Of a stretch of DNA of 64,000 bases, positions 9,087 to 16,965 are shown one piece after another. Source of the DNA: Butyricicoccus_A sp963620595 (GTDB lineage Bacteria; Bacillota; Clostridia; Oscillospirales; Butyricicoccaceae); the NCBI GenBank assembly GCA_963620595.1, contig CAVFAY010000004.1, positions 65,965 to 129,964 of the forward strand, written 5' to 3'. Position 1 is the stretch's first letter; the number at the start of each line of letters is the position of its first letter. Made by a program: the position numbers and the translations under genes. The notes beneath the pieces are model-generated. The model was not told the origin of the DNA and made no database searches. It saw only the letters and a list, made by a program, of their open reading frames with translations.

Positions 9087-9143
9087 ATGACTTATACAGA
9101 TCACAGCATCCATCCGATGAGACCGTTGTTTCCCATATCTTGA
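9087..9143 (+). CDS. riboswitch-controlled 18-residue peptide
   Basis: AGGAGGT at 9074-9080 sits 6 bases before an ATG opening an 18-codon frame (MTYTDHSIHPMRPLFPIS, stop 9141-9143). A second frame of 56 codons starts at the adjoining ATG (9144-9314), but its second half is overlain by a perfect inverted repeat (9255-9296), so I do not call it a gene. This is the first translatable unit after a c-di-GMP riboswitch. It may be a leader peptide for the regulator at 9320 or a functional micro-peptide. Confidence 0.35.
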   Translation: MTYTDHSIHPMRPLFPIS

Positions 9144-9254
9144 ATGCAGATTCTTACCCGACACATTATTTACAGCGCTCAAACTCATCAATGGATGCTG
9201 CAATCGTCCCCTATCAGTAAGCTGGATTGGCAGCAGAAGTATGTGAAATACACC

Positions 9255-9298
9255 AACCCGCAGAAGCTGCCGTTTTACGGTGGATTCTGCGGGTTTTA
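9255..9298 (+). terminator. terminator-like hairpin before the GAF-SARP gene
   Basis: AACCCGCAGAA and TTCTGCGGGTT are perfect 11-base arms, with a small inner CCGTTTTACGG hairpin and TTTT at the end. It lies 22 bases before the regulator's ATG and could make the riboswitch transcript a stand-alone RNA of roughly 300-350 bases. Confidence 0.55.
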
Positions 9299-9319
9299 CA
9301 CTTTGATGAGGTGATTATC

Positions 9320-10717
9320 ATGACAAAGGAGAATGAACACAGTAAAGGAATCGGCATTGAGATCCGGCCTTCACAGATGATGCTTCCGGGAATGGATATG
9401 GATTATCTCTATCGTTATGAGAAAACTCTGTCCATGCTGGAGCGTGCACTGCATACCAGTGATGATCCGGAGAGCATAGCCCGTGATGTGCTGGAGGTTT
9501 GTCGTGATTTTTACGATGCCGACTGGTGCGGCATGGTGACGGCAGATGTGGAAACGGAAATCTTTTATCCGGTCTGCTGGGCTAACCGGGATAAGAGCAG
9601 GATGGACACCCTTTTTGATGAGATTGAGTACATGGATAATTATGCACATTGGATCGATGCTCTCAAGAACAATCGGCCTGTCATCCTTAACGACATCACG
9701 GACTGTGGGGCTTCTGTTTCTCCTGTAGAGCAGCAGCATTATGCAAGATTAGATGTGCACAGCGTGACGGGGTGCCCGCTTTATTATCACAGGCCCTACG
9801 GTTTCCTGATTATCAAGAATCCGAAAATGTTTTCCAACAGGATAAGCTTTCTGTCGGCAATCGGATATGTGATTATGAATTGCTGGAAGGAGCAGCATTT
9901 GGAGGCACTGCGGCTGCAGGTTAAGACGCCGTGCGGTGCACTGAAGGAGGACCGGGATATTTATTTCAAGCTGTTCGGAGAGCCAGAGCTCCATACACTT
10001 AAGGGCGAGGTGTCAGCCGAAACACTGAATTCTCCGAAGCTATGGCGGCTGCTCTGTTATCTGGTGATCCGCCAAAGAGCGGTACCCCTTCGTACAATTG
10101 CAGAAAAGCTGTATCCGGGTGAGGATACGGAGAACAGCACTAATGCGCTGCGGGTGGTGATGTCCAGAACGAAGCCACAGCTGGAATCGGTTCTGGATCA
10201 GAATGAGGTACTGATTAAGAGGTCGGATTACGGTTATCAGATCAATGCGCATTACCATGTGATGACGGATCTGGAGGAGTTTGAGAAAATTGCGGCTGCG
10301 GCGAAAAAGCAGCGGGACCGCCGGGAACGGATTGAAGCCCGCAAAAATGCCGTCAAGCTCTATAGCGGGCCTCTCTACAGGGAGGCCTCTGCGGAGCATT
10401 GGCTTTTGTCCACGGTTGAGCGGTATGCAATGATATACATCGATACGATCAACAGCCTGCTGAAGGATCTTGCAGAGCTTAAGGACTATGAGAGCATTCA
10501 GCATTTTGCCTCTAAGTCGCTGGATATTGAGCCGGGCAATCCGACAGCAGTTTACTGGCTGATAATTTCACTTTCCAAAATCGGTCTGCAGCAGAATGCC
10601 AAAGCCGAGTTTGAACGGGCCAGACAGTATCTGACAGAAGCTGCACTGGCGGAGCTTGTGGAGAAAATGCATGAATTCGAAAGGTCAGGTGCGCATCCGG
10701 ATAAAGAGCCGGAATGA
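9320..10717 (+). CDS. GAF-domain SARP-like transcriptional regulator
   Basis: 465 residues from the ATG at 9320 (GAGGTGAT before it); a longer frame back to 9227 runs through a hairpin and has no ribosome binding site. Residues about 35-170 look like a GAF sensor domain (ADWCGMVTADVETEIFYPVCW, VHSVTGCPLYYHRPYGFLIIKN). From about 213 an OmpR-type winged helix follows (LNSPKLWRLLCYLVIRQRAV, NALRVVMSRTKPQLE, YGYQINAHY). From about 310 a helical BTAD-like domain with tetratricopeptide character follows (YSGPLYREASAEHWLLSTVE). This is the SARP plan, with a GAF sensor at the N-terminus. The GAF ligand is unknown. It lies downstream of the c-di-GMP riboswitch, which may couple it to second-messenger level. 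Confidence 0.75.
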   Translation: MTKENEHSKGIGIEIRPSQMMLPGMDMDYLYRYEKTLSMLERALHTSDDPESIARDVLEVCRDFYDADWCGMVTADVETEIFYPVCWANRDKSRMDTLFDEIEYMDNYAHWIDALKNNRPVILNDITDCGASVSPVEQQHYARLDVHSVTGCPLYYHRPYGFLIIKNPKMFSNRISFLSAIGYVIMNCWKEQHLEALRLQVKTPCGALKEDRDIYFKLFGEPELHTLKGEVSAETLNSPKLWRLLCYLVIRQRAVPLRTIAEKLYPGEDTENSTNALRVVMSRTKPQLESVLDQNEVLIKRSDYGYQINAHYHVMTDLEEFEKIAAAAKKQRDRRERIEARKNAVKLYSGPLYREASAEHWLLSTVERYAMIYIDTINSLLKDLAELKDYESIQHFASKSLDIEPGNPTAVYWLIISLSKIGLQQNAKAEFERARQYLTEAALAELVEKMHEFERSGAHPDKEPE

Positions 10718-10834
10718 CTGTCTGAAATATGCCGCATTATATGAACCGCTCGGGTAATGTCCGGTGAAATATACCAGAAACAAAGCTGATAAGGCTGCAA
10801 TAGCCTGCGTAAGGCCCGGGCTAGCAGTGAGAAA

Positions 10835-10904
10835 ACCCTCGAAGGATAGATTATAGGCAAGCAAAAGCGCTTGAGCTGAAATCTATCATTTCGGGGGTAT
10901 TTTT
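10835..10904 (+). promoter_or_regulatory. long hairpin enclosing the ribosome binding site of the next gene
   Basis: ACCCTCGAAGGATAGATT (10835-10852) pairs with AATCTATCATTTCGGGGGT (10880-10898), enclosing a smaller AAGCAAAAGCGCTT hairpin. TTTTT follows directly, then the ATG at 10905. The 3' arm contains the only Shine-Dalgarno candidate (GGGGG), so folding would mask translation or end transcription. The 100 bases upstream also look structured (GGCTGCAATAGCC and others) but match no riboswitch class I know. Confidence 0.5.
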
Positions 10905-11192
10905 ATGTACTATGACCCAATTGATTGCGGCAACCGCGTGAAGAGAGTCCGGAGGGCTCTCGGCTACACGCAGGAGGAGGTCGCGGAAAAACTGAATATT
11001 TCAGCCTCGCATTACGGAAAGTTTGAGTGCGGCAGAACCAGGCCGTCCCTCGACGTTCTGATCGAGCTGGCTGCACTGCTGCATCTGTCACTGGATTTTA
11101 TGCTGCTGGGTGAGGAGCCGCGCTCGGAGATCCTCCGGCACAAGGTGCATTCTATGATGGAATTTCTGTCCGCCATGGAAAAGGAGCTGTAG
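10905..11192 (+). CDS. XRE-family HTH regulator, small
   Basis: 95 residues, almost entirely one Cro/C1-type domain: GNRVKRVRRALGYTQEEVAEK, HYGKFECGRTRPSLDVLIEL, LHLSLDFMLLG. The C-terminus (MMEFLSAMEKEL) is a short helix. It is distinct from the 119-residue XRE protein upstream. Its translation appears controlled by the hairpin at 10835-10904. A repressor or maintenance regulator of the element is likely. Confidence 0.8.
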   Translation: MYYDPIDCGNRVKRVRRALGYTQEEVAEKLNISASHYGKFECGRTRPSLDVLIELAALLHLSLDFMLLGEEPRSEILRHKVHSMMEFLSAMEKEL

Positions 11193-11749
11193 CACCCTTC
11201 TTCTCTCCGTCTTCCGAAAAGGAGGAATGCATGCAGCAAAATCCGCCTGAGAGGCGGGTTCACCCGCCAGATCCGCCCATAAAAATCAGGTGCAAAAGCG
11301 ATTAAACTGTATTCAGACAGAAGGAGCAGGCTGCTTCCCTCTGCCGTGCACCTTGAAAGCTGAATACACATTCTCCCAGGTAAATCCTCGAAGCAGCAGC
11401 CTTCGTCAGCTCGCCGTGACGCTCATCGGAGCAGAGCGATTCGCTGAAGCAAATGCCGGACAGCAACCGGCGGCGGCCGTGACTGCAAGAGGGATAATGA
11501 TACTTCCGTAAGACGCGGCCCGGCCACAGTGAAGGCGGGGAGGTTAAATTCCTATGATGCAGTCAGCTGCTGCGACCTGGCGAGGCGCCGAAGGGTGCCT
11601 TGGCGATGAGGAGAAATCCCTGACTTCCGGGGTAGCGAGGCAAAATACGGAGGAAGCATATCAGCAGAAGCTGCTGTCAGATTCGATTTTCGGATCCGGC
11701 AGCAGCTTATCCATATAAGCATTTGAAATATGGACTGGAGGAGGACCGC
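11193..11749 (+). ncRNA. structured non-coding stretch before the MazF-type toxin
   Basis: About 550 bases with no convincing gene; frames starting at 11231 and 11290 lack family features. It is GC-rich and full of short inverted repeats, such as GGCGGGTTCACCCGCC at about 11253-11268 and AAGCTGCTGTC with GGCAGCAGCTT at about 11668-11706, the last close to the toxin start. It could be one or more structured RNAs, an integration-control region, or decayed coding sequence. I cannot assign it to a known RNA family. Confidence 0.35.
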
Positions 11750-12166
11750 ATGATGAAATCAGACTGGGTCTACCGCCGAGGAGACCTGTATCTGGCCAAT
11801 CTGGGTATACCGGAGGGCTCCAGACAGGGCGGCGTCAGGCCGATTGTGGTGCTGCAGAACGATGTGGGCAACTATTTTGCCCCTACCATTACGCTGGCAC
11901 CGCTTACTTCAAAAATCGAAAAGAAAAAGCAGCAGCCGACACATTATCTGCTACGCAAGGCAAAGGGGCTTCAGCGCCCATCCATAGTACTGGCCGAGCA
12001 GCTGGGCACCTTTGATAAGAACTGCATCATCCGCTATCTCGGCAGAGTGACTGCCGGACAGCTGCGCGGAATCGATGAGGCAATTAGGGTGCAGCTCGGC
12101 TATTACATTCCGGAGAAAAGAGACCGTGCCGGACATTACGAGGACGGCAGATTCTATGAAAAATAA
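11750..12166 (+). CDS. MazF/PemK-family endoribonuclease toxin without visible antitoxin
   Basis: 138 residues; two adjacent ATGs (11750, 11753) follow GGAGGAGG. The toxin signature is clear: YRRGDLYLANLG, GSRQGGVRPIVVLQNDVGN, APTITLAPLTSK, then PSIVLAEQLGTFDKNCI and YLGRVTAGQLRGIDEAI. Such proteins cut mRNA at short motifs. A MazE/PemI antitoxin normally lies just upstream, but that space holds only the non-coding stretch. The next gene downstream is an HTH_17 protein, 12 bases away. In clostridial elements MazF-like proteins often occur this way, so a domesticated regulatory role is also possible. Confidence 0.85.
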   Translation: MMKSDWVYRRGDLYLANLGIPEGSRQGGVRPIVVLQNDVGNYFAPTITLAPLTSKIEKKKQQPTHYLLRKAKGLQRPSIVLAEQLGTFDKNCIIRYLGRVTAGQLRGIDEAIRVQLGYYIPEKRDRAGHYEDGRFYEK

Positions 12167-12178
12167 GGAGGCATTCCC

Positions 12179-12448
12179 ATGAAGGAGCATCATCTGGAAC
12201 GGCCGGACAAGGCCAACATTATCGGCTGTATTGAAACCTATGAGGTGGATTCCGCCTCTCCGAAGGCAGCACCGGAAAAGCGCTGCTATACCGTAGACGA
12301 GCTGCAGATCATTCTCGCCTGCGGTCGTGAGACCGTCTATACCCTGCTCAAGAAAAACGAGTTTCGCTGGTTCCGCGTCGGCGGAGGCAACGGCATTTAC
12401 CGGATCTCCAAGAAGAGCTTTGATGAATGGCTCGATACCAGGATTTAA
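12179..12448 (+). CDS. excisionase-type HTH_17 DNA-binding protein
   Basis: 89 residues with AAGGAGG upstream. The C-terminal 55 residues are a MerR-like winged helix of the excisionase family: YTVDELQIILACGRETVYTLLK, then WFRVGGGNGIYRISKKSFDEWL. The N-terminal 30 residues are unstructured. It may act as the recombination directionality factor for the integrase or as a regulator. It is in the same direction as the neighbouring toxin and integrase genes. Confidence 0.8.
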   Translation: MKEHHLERPDKANIIGCIETYEVDSASPKAAPEKRCYTVDELQIILACGRETVYTLLKKNEFRWFRVGGGNGIYRISKKSFDEWLDTRI

Positions 12449-12595
12449 GAACACGCTGATGAAAGCCTTGTCAAGGGTGTCGATTCTGCTAAGAACGGAT
12501 CATCGGCACCGTGGGCTTTTATTAGCAGAAATGCTACGCTTTTCCCCGGTCAGCGATGACCGAATACAAAAATACAGGAAGGAGGTGCAGCGGAT

Positions 12596-13507
12596 ATGGT
12601 GAAGGAAAAGGATGAGACGATCAGCTTCATCAATGAGAGCAGTCCTTATCAGGAAAAGCCCGTGGAGAATGAGCGGACTACCATGTCTGTGCCGGAGATG
12701 CGAAGGCTTCTGGGGCTCGGCAAGACCGAATCCTACTGGCTGGTGCACAAGAAGGTTTTTGAGACCATCCTGGTTAACGGGAAAATGCGTATCAGGCTGG
12801 AGAGCTTTGAGAACTGGTACTCAATGCAGGTCAGGTACAGGAAGGTGGACGGTCCCCCGCCGGGAGAAGCGCTGCGGCAGCAATCGTATTCCGCAGGGGA
12901 TATCGCAGAGCTGCTGCAGCTGACAGAGTCAACCGTCTATGAAATCATCAAGAGAAGCCATATGGAAACCGTGCAGGTGAATTATCAGATGCGGATTCCG
13001 GCAGATGTCTTTGAGCGCTGGTACAATTCCCAGACACGCTATCGCACGCAGGCAGACCGCGAGCGCGATGCAGAGCTGGAGAAGGACACTCTCAGCATGC
13101 CGGAGATTGCCTGGCAGCTCGGCATCACCCGCCAGGAGGTTTACTCCTTCATTTATGCAGTGAAAAACGACGGTATCTTTCGATTTGTGACGATTGCGGA
13201 CAGGAAGCGGATCACCCGCGACAGCTATATGCGCTGGCTGAACGGTCAGGACAAATATCACATTCTGACGCAGGCCGAACGGGATGCAAGGGAACGTGAG
13301 CAGGCGAAAGCATTAGAGAATGCGCCGAGAAAGCCGAAGAACCCCAACTTTTATACCATCGAGGAGATTACATACTTCTTTGGCATCCATCGCAGCACTG
13401 TTTACAAATGGATCAGAGAAGGAATAATACCGGCCAGAAGAATCGGCACCGTCTGGCGGATTCCCAGAGAGGAATTCGAGGACTGGATGGATTACCGCGG
13501 CTGCTGA
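12596..13507 (+). CDS. protein with four tandem HTH_17 modules
   Basis: 303 residues; AAGGAGGT precedes the ATG at 12596. Four similar units repeat about every 70-80 residues: TMSVPEMRRLLGLGKTESYWL ending FENWY; SYSAGDIAELLQLTESTVYEI ending FERWYNSQ; TLSMPEIAWQLGITRQEVYSF ending YMRWLNGQ; and FYTIEEITYFFGIHRSTVYKW ending FEDWMDY. The fourth is closest to the excisionase consensus (GIIPARRIGTVWRIPREEFEDW). Charged linkers separate them. It sits 14 bases before the integrase gene, so a role as multivalent Xis or accessory architectural factor is inferred. Confidence 0.75.
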   Translation: MVKEKDETISFINESSPYQEKPVENERTTMSVPEMRRLLGLGKTESYWLVHKKVFETILVNGKMRIRLESFENWYSMQVRYRKVDGPPPGEALRQQSYSAGDIAELLQLTESTVYEIIKRSHMETVQVNYQMRIPADVFERWYNSQTRYRTQADRERDAELEKDTLSMPEIAWQLGITRQEVYSFIYAVKNDGIFRFVTIADRKRITRDSYMRWLNGQDKYHILTQAERDAREREQAKALENAPRKPKNPNFYTIEEITYFFGIHRSTVYKWIREGIIPARRIGTVWRIPREEFEDWMDYRGC

Positions 13508-13521
13508 GAGGAGGATACAGC

Positions 13522-14928
13522 ATGGCATCAATCGTACAGCGCGGCAACCGCTACTGTGTCGTGTATCAGTACACCAACGAGAATGGTGAGCGCAAACAGA
13601 AATGGGAAACCTACAAGGCCTCTTCCGACGCAAAGCGCAGGAAGAAGGAAATCGAATACAAGGAAGAAATCGGCACCTTTACGGTACCGAAGTGCAGGTC
13701 ACTGGATGATCTGCTGCGGGAGTATGTAGCTCTCTACGGCAAGGCCACATGGGCCATGTCCACCTATACCGGCAATGTCAGTCTGATCGAGCATTACATT
13801 TCTCCCGTTATCGGCTCTATGAAGCTCAATGAGATCACCACACGGGTGATTGAGAAATACTATCAGCAGCTGCTGAAGACAAAGCCGGTGGAACCGACCG
13901 TCGGCCGAAAGAAAAATGAATTCGTGACGCCGCATACCGTGCGGTCCATACATAAGCTTCTGCATTCCTGCTTTGAACAGGCAGTGAAATGGGAGCTTAT
14001 GGAGAAGAATCCGACAGATTATGCTTCCATCCCCAAGGCTGAGTACAAAAAGCGCGAAATCTGGACGGCGGAAACGCTGTTTCAGGCGCTGGAGCTCTGC
14101 GAGGATGAGCGCTTAAAGCTCTGCCTCAATCTGGCCTTTGCCTGCTCGCTGCGTATGGGCGAGCTGCTGGGGCTTACCTGGGACTGCGTGGAGATCTCGC
14201 CGGAGGCAATCGAGTCGGGCAATGCCTGCATCCAGGTCAACAAGGAGCTGCAGCGGGTTAGCCGCGATACGCTGAACAAGCTGGACAGCAAGGATGTGAT
14301 CCTGGTATTCCCACCTATGTCCTCTCGGACCTCAACCGTGCAGGTGCTGAAGGCGCCGAAGACGGCCTCCAGTGTGAGAAAAGTCTTCCTTCCACGCACC
14401 GTGGCAGAGATGCTGATCCGGTGGAAGGCACAGCAGCAGGAAACCATTGAGGCCCTCGGTGATGAGTATCAGGACTTTGATCTGGTCATTGCCGGGCCGC
14501 TGGGAATGCCGACAGAGGCAGGAACCATCAATGCTGCCTTCCGGTCACTGATCGAGCGCAATGACCTGCCGCGGGTTGTTTTTCACAGTCTCCGTCACTC
14601 CAGCATCACCTACAAGCTGAAGCTAAACGGCGGTGATGTGAAGGCTGTGCAGGGTGACTCCGGCCATGCACAGGTCAAAATGGTTACGGATGTGTATTCG
14701 CATATTCTGGATGATGACAGGCGGAATAACGCACAGCTCTTTGAAAATGCCTTCTACTCCGGCGCCGGAAAGGATCCGGCAAGGGCAGAGACCAGGGAAG
14801 ATGGTTCGCATGTCCCAGCCGATGCCGCACAGACCGAAACGACACAGGCCGATGCGGAAATGCTCCTAAAGCTTCTGCAGAAGCCGGAGCTTGCAGCGCT
14901 GCTGAAAACACTGGCGAAGTCGCTGTAA
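13522..14928 (+). CDS. int: tyrosine recombinase / integrase
   Basis: 468 residues from the ATG at 13522 (GAGGAGG upstream). The N-terminal 45 residues form an arm-binding domain (ASIVQRGNRYCVVYQY), followed by a SAM-like core-binding domain (about 60-170) and a catalytic domain. The catalytic set is complete: Arg in CSLRMGELLGLTW (about 210), HSLRHSSIT (about 355), GHAQ (about 380) and Tyr in DVYSHIL (about 391). It integrates and excises the element, most likely at the tRNA-Arg site at 19547. A 60-residue Ala/Glu-rich tail extends beyond the usual end. Confidence 0.93.
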   Translation: MASIVQRGNRYCVVYQYTNENGERKQKWETYKASSDAKRRKKEIEYKEEIGTFTVPKCRSLDDLLREYVALYGKATWAMSTYTGNVSLIEHYISPVIGSMKLNEITTRVIEKYYQQLLKTKPVEPTVGRKKNEFVTPHTVRSIHKLLHSCFEQAVKWELMEKNPTDYASIPKAEYKKREIWTAETLFQALELCEDERLKLCLNLAFACSLRMGELLGLTWDCVEISPEAIESGNACIQVNKELQRVSRDTLNKLDSKDVILVFPPMSSRTSTVQVLKAPKTASSVRKVFLPRTVAEMLIRWKAQQQETIEALGDEYQDFDLVIAGPLGMPTEAGTINAAFRSLIERNDLPRVVFHSLRHSSITYKLKLNGGDVKAVQGDSGHAQVKMVTDVYSHILDDDRRNNAQLFENAFYSGAGKDPARAETREDGSHVPADAAQTETTQADAEMLLKLLQKPELAALLKTLAKSL

Positions 14929-14955
14929 CAATTCAATATCATCAAATCATATATA

Positions 14956-15135
14956 TGTGAACTTTGCAAAAAAGTTACACTAAAGATGAATCTTATCGAA
15001 AAAGGCTAAATTTTCCGCGGAAAAGTGCAAAATTTGAAATTTCGGCTTCAGTGTAACGGTTACACTAAAATTCCATCTAATTCCGCGGAATTACGCCATT
15101 TCTGGGTTTAGTGTAACTCGGATGCAAAGTTCACA
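14956..15135. repeat. 180-bp nested palindrome downstream of the integrase
   Basis: Outer arms TGTGAACTTTGCA (14956-14968) and TGCAAAGTTCACA (15123-15135) are perfect. Inner arms GTTACACTAAA (14974-14984) and TTTAGTGTAAC (15107-15117) are also perfect. The centre is AGTGTAAC-G-GTTACACT (15050-15066). Two TTCCGCGGAA palindromes lie in between (about 15013 and 15082). GTGTAAC thus appears four times in mirror order. It may be a recombinase or regulator binding array, or a MITE-like insertion. No gene lies inside. Confidence 0.75.
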
Positions 15136-15136
15136 A

Positions 15137-15182
15137 TATAGCGGACAGCTGATTCTATTACGGAAGCGACTGCCTGCTATTA
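15137..15182. repeat. cassette-flanking hairpin repeat, copy A
   Basis: TATAGCGGACAGCTG and GCGACTGCCTGCTAT are imperfect arms. It is similar in sequence, not only in shape, to copies B (16912) and C (19041), and is the most diverged copy. It sits between the integrase and the AbiE pair. Confidence 0.75.
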
Positions 15183-15279
15183 CTTTACGCAAATAAAACG
15201 AAATGTAGGTCAAGTAAAAATGATTTCTACTTGACATTCCAAAAATTTTGCATATACTTTATAGGTGAGGAGGTGTCGT

Positions 15280-15975
15280 ATGAGCAGCTATACAAAATAT
15301 ATCGAAGCAACGATTGCGCAGGAGCCTGAAAACAAGCTTCTGGAAGCAAGCACGTTATATCTGAAGTCTTTCGGCACTGTTCCGGAAATGACTTTCTATA
15401 AGACACTGGAACGAATGAGCAAGCAAGGTACGCTCGTTCACCTGACAAAAGGCTTATATTACCGGCCAAAGAAGTCAAAATTTGGATTGATTCCTATCAG
15501 TGAAAACGAGATTATCAGCCATTATACAGATGATGGGAAAGGTATTGTAGTTGGTTATAGACTATACAATCAAAAGGGACTGACAACGCAGATTAGCAAA
15601 CGCGTTGAAGTGCTCTCCTCTGCTCTTTCAGAACAGAAGAAAAATATCAACAATGTCTGTGTTACGAACAGCAACATCGCTCTGACGAAGGAAACAATTC
15701 CGGTGATTGAAACAATGGAGATACTTCAGAATTACAAATCCATTGAGGATGTCAGTAAATCAGCTCTTGCCGCTTATATGGAAAAATTCGCATCAGGATA
15801 TTCTGATACAGCAGCTATTTTTGTTTTGAAGAATCGAAAGTACAAGAAATCAACGATTGCATTTCTGGAAAGCTTTTTGAATTTCTTCAAAATCGAGAAC
15901 ACTTTGAATCAGTTCCTGTCAGCACTTTCCTCGTATGCGATCCCGGAAATGGAGGAATTCTATGAATCTGCATGA
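15280..15975 (+). CDS. AbiEi-type antitoxin (type IV toxin-antitoxin)
   Basis: 231 residues; GAGGAGGT overlaps a GTG at 15265, so the ATG at 15280 is the start. The N-terminal 70 residues form a winged helix (FGTVPEMTFYKTLERMSKQG, LVHLTKGLYYRPKKSKFG), and the middle is typical of AbiEi/DUF6088 proteins (GYRLYNQKGLTTQISKRVEV). Such proteins repress their operon and antagonise the partner nucleotidyltransferase toxin without direct binding. Its stop overlaps the start of the AbiEii gene by 14 bases, indicating translational coupling. Confidence 0.8.
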   Translation: MSSYTKYIEATIAQEPENKLLEASTLYLKSFGTVPEMTFYKTLERMSKQGTLVHLTKGLYYRPKKSKFGLIPISENEIISHYTDDGKGIVVGYRLYNQKGLTTQISKRVEVLSSALSEQKKNINNVCVTNSNIALTKETIPVIETMEILQNYKSIEDVSKSALAAYMEKFASGYSDTAAIFVLKNRKYKKSTIAFLESFLNFFKIENTLNQFLSALSSYAIPEMEEFYESA

Positions 15976-16906
15976 GCATAGAGAAGAATTTGACGAATTG
16001 ATTACAATTGTTGCTGAGCATATAGGTATTCCATCAGATGCAGTTCGTCGAGATTATTACATTGTTTTAATGATGCAAAATCTACAGAACAGTGCGTACG
16101 CAGAAGCATGTGTTTTTAAGGGAGGCACTTCCCTCAGCAAATGTTATCCCGGATCAATCAATCGATTTTCTGAAGATATTGATCTAACATTCATACCTGT
16201 CGAGGATATGAACAACAAGAAATACAATAAGCATCTGAAAAAAGTTGAGGAGACCATTGCAGCTGGCTTTTTGATAGAAAAAATCGAAGGAGAGCGCAAT
16301 GATCGAAATAAAAGTGCTTATGTCTGGCCGGAAAATGAGAGTAGAAATTCCTGTCGAGTCAAACTGGAGATCGGATCAAGTGTAAGACCGGATCCTTTTA
16401 CAAAAAGAAGTATGAAAACTTATATTCAGGAATACCTTGAAGAAAGAGGACTGAACGATGTGGTCGCCGAATATGATCTTCAGCCGGTTAGTGTGAACAC
16501 TCTCGATATTACGAGAACCTTCCTGGATAAAGTGATGTCTGTAAAGCGACATGCAATCTGTGGTACGCTCCCAAGAAAAGTGCGTCATATTTATGATGTA
16601 ACTGCTTTATTTGATCGCGATGACATACAGAACTTTTTGAGTGATACGGATCGTCTAAAGCCTCTTCTTGTTCTCACAAAAGAGACAGACAGCTATTATC
16701 TTCAGAAACGCAACATTTCTGAGGAATATGATCCGGTAGGCGCTTATGCTTTTGAAAGCTGGAAGCAATACTTCAGTAATGAAATACGCAGCAGATATGA
16801 AACTCTGCATGAGGACTTGCTCTATACTTCAGAACGCCAAAGCTTCGATAAGGCAGTTCAGGTATTTGAAACTATTAGCCAGATATTTGCTTCAATCGGC
16901 GAATAA
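15962..16906 (+). CDS. AbiEii-type nucleotidyltransferase toxin
   Basis: 314 residues from the ATG at 15962 (GGAGG upstream, inside the antitoxin gene). The catalytic signature is FKGGTSLSK followed by RFSEDIDLTF (about residues 50-80), the GS-x-D-x-D core of AbiEii/Toxin PF13304-like nucleotidyltransferases. RTFLDKVMSVKRHA and RHIYDVTALF further along are also family features. AbiE systems block phage growth by abortive infection; MenT-type relatives modify tRNA ends. Downstream is hairpin repeat B, which can also act as terminator. Confidence 0.85.
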   Translation: MNLHEHREEFDELITIVAEHIGIPSDAVRRDYYIVLMMQNLQNSAYAEACVFKGGTSLSKCYPGSINRFSEDIDLTFIPVEDMNNKKYNKHLKKVEETIAAGFLIEKIEGERNDRNKSAYVWPENESRNSCRVKLEIGSSVRPDPFTKRSMKTYIQEYLEERGLNDVVAEYDLQPVSVNTLDITRTFLDKVMSVKRHAICGTLPRKVRHIYDVTALFDRDDIQNFLSDTDRLKPLLVLTKETDSYYLQKRNISEEYDPVGAYAFESWKQYFSNEIRSRYETLHEDLLYTSERQSFDKAVQVFETISQIFASIGE

Positions 16907-16911
16907 GCAAT

Positions 16912-16960
16912 ACATAGCGGACAGCTGCTCCTCTTCCGGAAGTGACTGCCCGCTATATTT
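16912..16960. repeat. cassette-flanking hairpin repeat, copy B
   Basis: ATAGCGGACAGCTG pairs with GTGACTGCCCGCTAT around CTCCTCTTCCGGAA, followed by ATTTTTGTTCAGCATAA. The same T-run and GTTCAGCATAA follow copy C, so similarity extends past the hairpin. It probably also terminates the AbiE transcript. Confidence 0.8.
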
Positions 16961-16965
16961 TTGTT

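Noticed and set aside
9144..9314. 56-codon frame following the riboswitch peptide
   Set aside because: No ribosome binding site, and the second half coincides with a perfect terminator-like inverted repeat; kept only as a remark.
11231..11511. short frames of 24 and 73 codons before the MazF-type toxin
   Set aside because: They have no antitoxin-like features, and hairpins cross them; not enough to call a gene.
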